From Roseovarius sp. Pro17 (GTDB taxonomy: Bacteria; Pseudomonadota; Alphaproteobacteria; Rhodobacterales; Rhodobacteraceae), in the NCBI RefSeq assembly GCF_035599575.1, contig NZ_CP141179.1, positions 2,356,001-2,420,000 of the forward strand: a stretch of DNA of 64,000 bases, read 5' to 3'. Below, one piece after another: positions 43,396 to 50,357 of the stretch. Each line of letters begins with the position of its first letter. Position 1 is the first letter of the stretch. A program made the translations under genes and the position numbers. The notes beneath the pieces were generated by a model that saw only the letters and a program-made list of their open reading frames with translations, did no database searches and had not been told where the DNA came from.

Positions 43396-45683
43396 GCCGC
43401 TATCTCCGCTCCTGCCGCAAGGCGTGTCGGCTCTGCCCGGCTTGCCGTCCCGGCACGGTTTAGCCTCAGGGCGTTGCCGATAACAAGGATCGAAGAGCCA
43501 GACATCGCCAGCGCCGCGATAAGCGGTGTGACATGTCCGGCAACCGCCAGCGGTATAGCGATGCAATTATAGGCGATGGCGAGGGCAAAGTTCTGCCGCA
43601 CCACCCGCGCCGTATCGCGCGCGACCTGCCATGTGGCGGCAACGGCATCGAGGTTGTCGCGCAGAAAGATGAAATCCGCCGCTGTCCGCCCCGCGTCGGA
43701 TGCGCTGGCTGGTGCCATGGACACATGCGCCGCCGCCAGCGCCGCCGCGTCATTCAGCCCGTCACCGACCATCAGCGCGCGATGCCCGGCGCTGCGCAAC
43801 GCGTCCAGCGCGTCGATCTTGTCCGCCGGGGTCGCGACGTGGCGAATATCGGCGATGCCGATGTCTGCGCCAACACGCGCTGCGCGCTCGGCCATGTCGC
43901 CCGATAACATGGCGACCGGAATCCCCGCACCCTTCAGCGCTGCAACAGCGTCGCCCGCCCCGTCGCGCAGGGTTTCAGACAGATCGAACGACACCGACGA
44001 TCCACCCTCGAACGCAAATGCGGGGCTGGCGGCACCATCCGCGACATTTGCGATCTCTGCGACCCATTCGGCGCGTCCCAGTCGCGCACGGCGTCCGTCC
44101 ACCACGCCTTGGATACCGAAACCGGGCACTTCGACCTCGTCGACGATCTGCGCAGATGCATCTGGCAAACGCCGGGCGATCGCGCGCGCTGCCGGATGAA
44201 TCGAGCGCTGCGCGAGGGCCTTGGCCCCCGAGCGCATCGCGGGATCGTCCGGTATGCTGCCAATCATCGGCGTGCCGGTTGTCAGAGTCCCGGTCTTGTC
44301 GAATACCGCGCGGTCGATCTCGGACATTCTTTCCAGCGCAGAGCCGTCCTTCATCAGAACGCCCATCCGCATCAGACGGCCTGCCGCAACGACGTGGGCC
44401 ACCGGAACGGCAAGGCCCAGCGCGCAGGGGCAGGTGATAATCAGGACGCTGATGGCGACAAAGGCAGAGGTCTGCCAGTCGCCGCCGGTCACCAGAACCC
44501 AGCCAATGAAGGTCGCCAGCGCCATGATATGGACCACCGGCGCATATAGGCGCGCAGCGCGATCCGCGATGCGCACATAGCTGCCACGCCCGGATTCCGC
44601 GCCCGCCTGCATCCGCATCATCTGGGCCAGAAACGACTCGTCAGCCGAGCGCAGCGCCTCGGCCTCGATCACGCCTGTGAGGTTAAGTGTTCCGGCCTCA
44701 AGCGTGTCGTCCGGCCCTGCGGGCACCGGCATCGCCTCACCGGTGACAAGCGAGCGGTCGAGGTCCGTGTCGCCCGATACGATACGCACATCTACTGGCA
44801 CGCGCTCATTCGGCGCGATCGACAATATGGCACCGGGTGCCATGGCGTCGAGAGATGCATAGGCAAACGTTCCGTCATTCTGCCGAACCATGGCACCGCG
44901 CGGCGACAACCGGGCCAAACCGGTGACGGCGCTGCGCGCGCGGTCGCGCATCAGATGATCCAGATACCGCCCAATCAGCAGGAAAAACAGCAAGGTGACG
45001 GCAGCATCGAAAAAGACATGCGCACCACCGCGAGCAGTCTCAAAGAGGCTGAGCGCTAAGGCCAGTACAACGGCCAGCGCAATCGGCACGTCCATGTTAA
45101 GTCGCCCATGCCGCAGACCGGAGAGGGCCGAGCGAAAGAATGGTTGCCCCGCATAGGCGACCACCGGCACGGCAATCAACGCCGAAACCAGATGAAATGT
45201 CTCGCGGGTCTGACCTTCGGCACCCGACCAGACACCGACGGACAACAGCATGATGTTCATGGCGCCGAATCCGGCGACGGCCATCGCCCGCAGCAAACCC
45301 TTGCTGGCGCCATCGGTGTCGTCATCACCCGCACCGGCGATCTCAGCGGGGGTGGCGGCATAACCCAATTCGGCCAACGCCTCGATAATAGGGACCGGGT
45401 CGGCATCCGGTCCGGCAAGGGTGACGCTTGCCTGCCGCAAGGTCAGATTGACGCGCGCGGACATGACATCGTCGCGCGCATTCAGCGCACGCTCGATGGT
45501 GGCGACGCACCCACCGCACCGAATTCCGGGCAGCGACAGGACACACAGGCCAAGGCCATCCGCGATCGCGCGCACACTCGCGCGAGTTTGGGCACGATCC
45601 AGCGGGCCGGTCGCGAGTCGGAGGGATTTTCCCTCTGTCGCTCGCATATCTATCCCGATGTCCGACACGTTGCCCGCACCCAT
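43392..45683 (-). CDS. ccoI: copper-translocating P-type ATPase CcoI/FixI
   Basis: Exports copper for cbb3 oxidase assembly. The 763 residues include an N-terminal heavy-metal-binding domain (GIRCGGCVATIERAL, with the CxxC at 56-59), the actuator loop SLVTGEAMPVPAGPDD, the intramembrane CPC metal site ITCPCALGLAVPVAHV, the phosphorylation site VFDKTGTLTTGTP and the hinge VGDGLNDAAALAAAHVS. The N-terminal start is uncertain (45683, or Met-13). It is the first gene of the operon, downstream of a consensus FNR box. Confidence 0.94.
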   Translation of the reverse strand: MGAGNVSDIGIDMRATEGKSLRLATGPLDRAQTRASVRAIADGLGLCVLSLPGIRCGGCVATIERALNARDDVMSARVNLTLRQASVTLAGPDADPVPIIEALAELGYAATPAEIAGAGDDDTDGASKGLLRAMAVAGFGAMNIMLLSVGVWSGAEGQTRETFHLVSALIAVPVVAYAGQPFFRSALSGLRHGRLNMDVPIALAVVLALALSLFETARGGAHVFFDAAVTLLFFLLIGRYLDHLMRDRARSAVTGLARLSPRGAMVRQNDGTFAYASLDAMAPGAILSIAPNERVPVDVRIVSGDTDLDRSLVTGEAMPVPAGPDDTLEAGTLNLTGVIEAEALRSADESFLAQMMRMQAGAESGRGSYVRIADRAARLYAPVVHIMALATFIGWVLVTGGDWQTSAFVAISVLIITCPCALGLAVPVAHVVAAGRLMRMGVLMKDGSALERMSEIDRAVFDKTGTLTTGTPMIGSIPDDPAMRSGAKALAQRSIHPAARAIARRLPDASAQIVDEVEVPGFGIQGVVDGRRARLGRAEWVAEIANVADGAASPAFAFEGGSSVSFDLSETLRDGAGDAVAALKGAGIPVAMLSGDMAERAARVGADIGIADIRHVATPADKIDALDALRSAGHRALMVGDGLNDAAALAAAHVSMAPASASDAGRTAADFIFLRDNLDAVAATWQVARDTARVVRQNFALAIAYNCIAIPLAVAGHVTPLIAALAMSGSSILVIGNALRLNRAGTASRAEPTRLAAGAEIAA

Positions 45684-45759
45684 TCTTTATTTCCAGCCAG
45701 CATACGCGTTGGACTGCGGCTTGCAACGCCTTGGGTGCCATAAATGGCTAGGCGCGCTT

Positions 45760-45773
45760 TTGACCCAGATCAA
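45760..45773. promoter_or_regulatory. FNR/FnrL box between ccoI and the hemerythrin gene
   Basis: TTGAC-CCAG-ATCAA matches the FNR consensus TTGAT-N4-ATCAA at nine of the ten conserved positions. It lies about 77 bp upstream of ccoI and about 72 bp upstream of the hemerythrin start, so it could control both directions. An fnrL gene lies 0.5 kb away. Confidence 0.88.
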
Positions 45774-45845
45774 GAATTTCTGCGGATTCTGATCATAGGC
45801 TCAAATCTCTGACAGATGTCATCCATGATCTGAGGAATCACAATC

Positions 45846-46301
45846 TTGCACGTGCCATGCAGAGAGACCGACTGCACCAATCCAGACACATTCGACGCGT
45901 GTCTGGAGCAGCAACTTCATCTGTGCCAGCAGCTTGAGGCGCTGGCCGACTCGCTGCCGTCGAAATTGGACACGCACGCGGCGATGATGCTGACCGACCA
46001 ACTTCGGACAGTTTTGTGGCGCTGTCACAGGACGGAAGAGGCGATTATCTTTCCCGCGCTGCGGATGGCTGATCCGCGAACAATGACGATCCTTGAAAGG
46101 CTGCGACAGGAGCATCTGGAGGACGAGGACCACGCCAGCGACGTGTGCGACGCCGTCACGGCATTCGTTGACGACACGAACCGAAAGAATGCCGCAGAGC
46201 TGGGATATATGCTGCGTTGTCTTTTCGTGTCGCTTCGCCGCCACCTTGCCTTTGACCACGACTACATCCTGCCGCTGTATTTTCGGACCCGCGAAACCTG
46301 A
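45846..46301 (+). CDS. hemerythrin-like (HHE) domain protein
   Basis: A 151-residue four-helix protein with non-heme di-iron-type ligands: WRCHRTEEAIIFPAL (H-x3-E), RLRQEHLEDEDHA (H-x3/x4 acidic), and RRHLAFDHDYILPLY (H-x3-D). Such proteins sense or buffer oxygen, NO or iron. The only upstream-supported start is TTG at 45846 with GAGGA 9 bases before it; GTG at 45852 is an alternative, and an ATG further upstream meets a stop. The divergent position from the cbb3 operon across an FNR box links it to low oxygen. It converges on fnrL with 3 bp between. Confidence 0.85.
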   Translation: MHVPCRETDCTNPDTFDACLEQQLHLCQQLEALADSLPSKLDTHAAMMLTDQLRTVLWRCHRTEEAIIFPALRMADPRTMTILERLRQEHLEDEDHASDVCDAVTAFVDDTNRKNAAELGYMLRCLFVSLRRHLAFDHDYILPLYFRTRET

Positions 46302-46304
46302 TCC

Positions 46305-47021
46305 TTACAAGCCGGCGGCGGTTTGCAGCGCGTTGAGGTCCACCACGGTGACACGACGGTTCTTCAAGATCGAAATGACCCCCGCCTTGCGCAGATGGGA
46401 CAACTGGCGGCTGACCGTTTCGATTGTCAGCCCGAGAAAGTCCGCGATGTCGGCGCGTTTGAGCGGAATGTTGAAACAATTCGAATGACCCTCGACATAA
46501 GGGTCGATGTGGTTGCTTAGATGCAGCAGAAATGAGGCGACTTTTTCGGATGCCGTCTTTTGTCCGAGGATCATCATCCACTCGCGCGCATCGTCCAACT
46601 CTCGCAGCGACTGCGCATGAAGCCGCTGTTCCAGACCGGGCGACTGGCGCACCATCTCTTCCAGCGTGGAGCGGGGAAAGCCACAAATACGCACCGCACT
46701 TGCGGCCTCGGCGCTGACATCGCTGCTCTCGGCAAAGGGACGGCCCAGAAAATCAGGGGCGAATTGCAGACCGACGATCTGCTGGCGGCCATCCGGCAGC
46801 AACTTCGTCAGCTTTACGACACCGCTGAGGATGTTGGCGTATCCTTCGGTCGCAACGCCCGCGGCGATCAGTTCGGTTCCCGGCTCAACGTCGCGCTGAC
46901 CGGCCCGACGGCCCAGATGCACCAACTGCCGCGGCTCAAGCGCGCCGCAAATACCGCGGTGACGCGCCTCACACGCCAGACAAAGCTTTGGTACGTCCGA
47001 GTTGTGAATATCCTGCCGCAT
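46305..47021 (-). CDS. fnrL: Crp/Fnr family oxygen-responsive regulator FnrL
   Basis: A 238-residue Crp/Fnr protein. The N-terminal Cys cluster C14-x2-C17-x7-C25 (CLACEARHRGIC) and C113 are the four ligands expected for an oxygen-labile 4Fe-4S cluster. The cNMP-type beta barrel follows, then the helix-turn-helix ADIADFLGLTIETVSRQLSHL, whose ETVSR recognises TTGAT half-sites. FnrL governs cbb3 oxidase, heme and microaerobic genes in Rhodobacterales. A near-consensus FNR box sits just upstream, and the cbb3 operon it presumably controls is adjacent. Confidence 0.94.
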   Translation of the reverse strand: MRQDIHNSDVPKLCLACEARHRGICGALEPRQLVHLGRRAGQRDVEPGTELIAAGVATEGYANILSGVVKLTKLLPDGRQQIVGLQFAPDFLGRPFAESSDVSAEAASAVRICGFPRSTLEEMVRQSPGLEQRLHAQSLRELDDAREWMMILGQKTASEKVASFLLHLSNHIDPYVEGHSNCFNIPLKRADIADFLGLTIETVSRQLSHLRKAGVISILKNRRVTVVDLNALQTAAGL

Positions 47022-47060
47022 ATGAAATGTCCTTACGCAAGGGTGCGATGCCTCTTAGGC

Positions 47061-47074
47061 CTGATGTCGATCAA
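47061..47074. promoter_or_regulatory. near-consensus FNR box upstream of fnrL
   Basis: CTGAT-GTCG-ATCAA matches the FNR consensus except for the first base and lies about 40-53 bp before the fnrL start codon, a position suited to autoregulation, probably repression. Confidence 0.65.
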
Positions 47075-47258
47075 CTTGGATATTGGAACGCTTTTCAGAT
47101 AGCCTTTTCAATGACTAAGGTATCGTTTGTTACGGCAATGGCAATCGTGTGCACGGGCGGCGGTCCACCCATTATCTGTCATTTACCATCTCTAGACCAT
47201 GCTAACCCGTGTTAAAATGGCAATGTGCGTTCCGCGCGGCTGGACGCCGGTCCAGCGC

Positions 47259-47591
47259 TCATCCCAACAGATAGAGCATCAGATAGAGCGTCGACGCGCC
47301 CGACAGGATCGCGACCAGCACATTGCGCGTCGCAAGGCCGGCGGCGATGGTGACGAAGGCTGCGATCAGGCGCGGCGCATCGGGCGTGCCGCCCGTCGCA
47401 GGTGGCCAGGCCACCATCGGCGCAACAAGGGCAGGCAACACCGCGACGGCCGTATAGCGCAGATGTCGCAAGACCCAAGGCGGCATAGGACGCTCGCCAA
47501 TCAGGCCCAGAAACACAAAACGCAGGCCAAAACTGCCGACGCCAAGCCCAATCAGCACGATCCAGATGTCGAGTGTCGCGATCTCCCTCAT
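47259..47591 (-). CDS. azlD: AzlD family branched-chain amino acid transport protein
   Basis: Small partner of AzlC in amino acid efflux. The 110 residues form about four spans: IWIVLIGLGVGSFGLRFVFL, YTAVAVLPALVAPMVAW, LIAAFVTIAAGLATRNVLVAIL and a C-terminal STLYLMLYLLG. The start overlaps the azlC stop by 4 bases. Confidence 0.9.
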   Translation of the reverse strand: MREIATLDIWIVLIGLGVGSFGLRFVFLGLIGERPMPPWVLRHLRYTAVAVLPALVAPMVAWPPATGGTPDAPRLIAAFVTIAAGLATRNVLVAILSGASTLYLMLYLLG

Positions 47592-48304
47592 GCCTGTGCG
47601 CCCCGTTTTTCCATCATCAGCTCGACCTGCGCGCCGACGATCATACCCGCCGCGCCGGCGACCAGCAGCCCGAGGCTATATGGGACAAAGGCCAGCGCCA
47701 ATGAGACGGCAATCGACACCAGCGCCGCGGCGACATGCGCACCCGTGCGCAGCATCGGCGCAATCATGGCGAGGAAGGTGATCGGCACCGCGAAATCCAA
47801 TGCGAATTCTGGCGGAATCGCATGGCCTACCAGCGCGCCGACGATGGTAAAGATCAGCCACAACGGAAAGAGCGGCGAGACCGCGCCAAAGTAAAAGGCC
47901 AGCTTTTGCGGGATGCTCCACTCGGGGTGTTTCTCATATTCGAGGATCGCGCTGGCATAGGCCTGATCGACCATAAGATACGCCACCAGCGCCCGCTTGC
48001 CCAAGGGCGCGCGCCCCAAATGCGGCGTCAGCGACGCCGAATACATCGCCATGCGCAAATTCACCGCCAGCGACGTCGCCACGATGATCAGCGTCGGCGC
48101 GTGTTCCGATAGTAGCTGCACCGCGGTGAACTGCGCCGCGCCCGCCACGACCAGGGCCGAATAGGCGAATGTCTCGATCAAGGTGAAACCTGCCTCGGTC
48201 GCCACCACGCCAAAGAGCACCGCGAAAGGCACCAGAACGAGGATAAAGGGGGCGCCCGCGCGCACACCTTGCCAGTAGGTCGATTTGGTGGTTTCTGGTG
48301 CCAT
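47588..48304 (-). CDS. azlC: AzlC family branched-chain amino acid exporter
   Basis: Large subunit of the AzlCD exporter. The 238 residues start at the ATG at 48304 (MAPETTKSTYWQGVRAG), since the longer frame enters the divergent fdhD promoter. Spans include FILVLVPFAVLFGVVATEAG, FAYSALVVAGAAQFTAVQLL (the conserved G-A-A-Q-F), HAPTLIIVATSLAVNLRMAMY and repeated Ala/Leu-rich segments. YLMVDQAYA is a family motif. It is divergent from the molybdenum cofactor operon across about 60 bp. Confidence 0.9.
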   Translation of the reverse strand: MAPETTKSTYWQGVRAGAPFILVLVPFAVLFGVVATEAGFTLIETFAYSALVVAGAAQFTAVQLLSEHAPTLIIVATSLAVNLRMAMYSASLTPHLGRAPLGKRALVAYLMVDQAYASAILEYEKHPEWSIPQKLAFYFGAVSPLFPLWLIFTIVGALVGHAIPPEFALDFAVPITFLAMIAPMLRTGAHVAAALVSIAVSLALAFVPYSLGLLVAGAAGMIVGAQVELMMEKRGAQA

Positions 48305-48364
48305 GACGCGCCCGCCTCGGGAAAAGATCGCCGTTTTCCCGGGCTTACCGGCCCCGCCAAGGAG

Positions 48365-49270
48365 ATGCAATTGCCCCCCTCAGACGACACAGGCTACATC
48401 ATCGCCCCTGCGCCGGATGCGCCCGGCCTCACCCGTGCCGTCACCGGCACCGATCATGAGGGCCGCGAACAGACGATTGAGGTCGTCGAAGAGCGCCCGT
48501 TGACCATTTTCCTAAACGCTCAGGAAATCGTCACCGCCATGACAATCGGCGACTATCCTGAATATCTGGCGCTGGGATTCCTGCGCAATCAGGGGATGCT
48601 GAAGGATGGTGAGACCGTGCTGCGCGTCGATTATGACGACGAGCTGGAAACCGTCGTCGTGCGCACCGACGGCAAGACGACCTACGAGGACAAGCTAAAG
48701 AAAAAGACCCGCACCAGCGGCTGCGCGGTCGGCACCGTCTTTGGCGACATGATGGAGGGGCTGGAGGGCGTCACATTGCCGGATGCAGAGGTGCGCACCT
48801 CGGATCTCTATGCCCTGGCGCACCAGATCAACACGACCCCGTCGCTATACCTCACCGCCGGGGCGATCCACGGCACGGTCCTGTGCCAAGGCGCGCGCCC
48901 GCTGGTTTATATGGAGGATGTCGGACGCCACAACGCCGTTGACAAGATCGCCGGATGGATGCTGTCCGAGGGGGTCGGACCTGAGGGCAAGATGCTCTAT
49001 ACCACCGGGCGGTTGACCTCGGAAATGGTGATCAAGACGGCGCTGATGGGTATTCCCATCCTGGCCTCACGCTCGGGCTTTACCGCGTGGGGGGTGGAAA
49101 TCGCCCAAGCGGTGGGCCTGACGCTGATCGGGCGGATGCGCGGACGGCGCTTTGTGTGCCTTGCGGGCGAAGAGCGGCTGGTGAGGGACGCCGATCCGGC
49201 AAGCGTGGCCGAGGAGGGCCGCAAGCACGGGCGCAAAAGCGCCCAACGGGATGCGGAGCGCGAGACATGA
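48365..49270 (+). CDS. fdhD: formate dehydrogenase accessory sulfurtransferase FdhD
   Basis: Moves sulfur from IscS onto the molybdenum cofactor of formate dehydrogenase. The 301 residues show EERPLTIFLNAQEIVTAMTI, RTSGCAVGTVFGDMM and EDVGRHNAVDKIAGWML followed by TGRLTSEMVIKTALMGI. Only one Cys (C120) is present where E. coli FdhD has a CxxC; position 124 is not Cys. AAGGAG abuts the ATG directly, which is too close; TTG at 48371 has the same AAGGAG at a 6-base distance and may be the real start. It is the first gene of fdhD-mobA-mobB-moeA. Confidence 0.93.
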   Translation: MQLPPSDDTGYIIAPAPDAPGLTRAVTGTDHEGREQTIEVVEERPLTIFLNAQEIVTAMTIGDYPEYLALGFLRNQGMLKDGETVLRVDYDDELETVVVRTDGKTTYEDKLKKKTRTSGCAVGTVFGDMMEGLEGVTLPDAEVRTSDLYALAHQINTTPSLYLTAGAIHGTVLCQGARPLVYMEDVGRHNAVDKIAGWMLSEGVGPEGKMLYTTGRLTSEMVIKTALMGIPILASRSGFTAWGVEIAQAVGLTLIGRMRGRRFVCLAGEERLVRDADPASVAEEGRKHGRKSAQRDAERET

Positions 49271-49869
49271 AACAACCCTTCGCCATCATCCTCGCCGGAG
49301 GCCGCGCCACACGCATGGGCGGTGGCGACAAGGGCCTCCTGCCGCTGGGCGACAGCACGCTGCTGGCCCATGTGCTGGAGCGGATCGAGCCGCAGGTGGC
49401 CGCAACGGCGCTGAACGCCAATGGCGATCCCGCGCGCCTCGAACAGTTCGGCCTGCCCGTGCTGGCCGATCCCATCGAGGGCTTCGTCGGCCCCCTGGCG
49501 GGCGTTTTGGCAGGGATGGACTGGGCGGCAAGCCAAGGCGCGGACACGGTCGTTTCCGTCGCTGCCGACACGCCGTTCTTTCCCTGCGATCTGGTGGCCC
49601 GTCTGCTGCTGGCAGCCGAGGGGATGGAGGCACCGCTGGCACTGGCCGCCACACCGGACGGGCGGCACCCGACGTTCGGCCTCTGGCCCGTGGCCTTGCG
49701 TGACGATCTGCGCGCGGCGCTTGCGGGCGGGCTGCGCAAGGTCGTGCAATGGACCGACGCACATGGCGCCGCCACGGCAGTGTTTCCCAGCCAAGGCGAT
49801 CCCTTCTTCAACGTCAACACGCCCGAAGATCTGGCCCACGCGCAAGCAATATGGGAGGCACAGCAATGA
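49267..49869 (+). CDS. mobA: molybdenum cofactor guanylyltransferase
   Basis: Attaches GMP to molybdopterin to give the MGD cofactor. The 200 residues start at the ATG at 49267 overlapping the fdhD stop by 4 bases. Motifs are FAIILAGGRATRMGGGDKG (nucleotide-binding), ADPIEGFVGPLAGVLAGMDW, VAADTPFFPCDLVARLL and the C-terminal FFNVNTPEDLAHA. Confidence 0.94.
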   Translation: MKQPFAIILAGGRATRMGGGDKGLLPLGDSTLLAHVLERIEPQVAATALNANGDPARLEQFGLPVLADPIEGFVGPLAGVLAGMDWAASQGADTVVSVAADTPFFPCDLVARLLLAAEGMEAPLALAATPDGRHPTFGLWPVALRDDLRAALAGGLRKVVQWTDAHGAATAVFPSQGDPFFNVNTPEDLAHAQAIWEAQQ

Positions 49870-50357
49870 AGGTTTATGGCGTAACCGGCTGGAAGAACGC
49901 CGGTAAAACCGGCCTGATGGAGCGGCTCGTGACCGAGATCACGGCGCGCGGCCTCACCGTGTCCACCGTCAAACATGCGCACCACAACTTTGACGTCGAT
50001 CAGCCGGGGCGCGACAGCTATCGCCACCGCGCGGCGGGGGCGTGCGAGGTGCTGCTGGCCTCTGGTACCCGCATCGCCATCATGCAGGAGCTGCGCGGCG
50101 CGCCCGAACCTGAGCTGGACGATCTTCTGGCACGGCTCAATCCCGTCGATCTGGTCCTGATCGAAGGTTACAAGCGCGGCAGCCACCCCAAGGTCGAGGC
50201 CCATCGCAAGGACGCGGGCAATCCGCTGATCGCGCCCGGCGATTCCACGATCCGCGCCATCGCAGCCGATTGCGCACTAGAGGTGGATCGCCCCGTGCTG
50301 GACCTTGATGACACAGCCGCCATAGCCGATTTCATCCTGCGCGAGGTGGGGTTGTGA
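49866..50357 (+). CDS. mobB: molybdopterin-guanine dinucleotide biosynthesis protein B
   Basis: P-loop GTPase that helps MobA or delivers the guanine nucleotide. The 163 residues show Walker A VTGWKNAGKTGLMERLV, STVKHAHHNFDVDQPGRDSY, and VLIEGYKRGSHPKVEAHR. The start overlaps the mobA stop by 4 bases and the stop overlaps the GTG of the moeA gene. Confidence 0.93.
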   Translation: MKVYGVTGWKNAGKTGLMERLVTEITARGLTVSTVKHAHHNFDVDQPGRDSYRHRAAGACEVLLASGTRIAIMQELRGAPEPELDDLLARLNPVDLVLIEGYKRGSHPKVEAHRKDAGNPLIAPGDSTIRAIAADCALEVDRPVLDLDDTAAIADFILREVGL

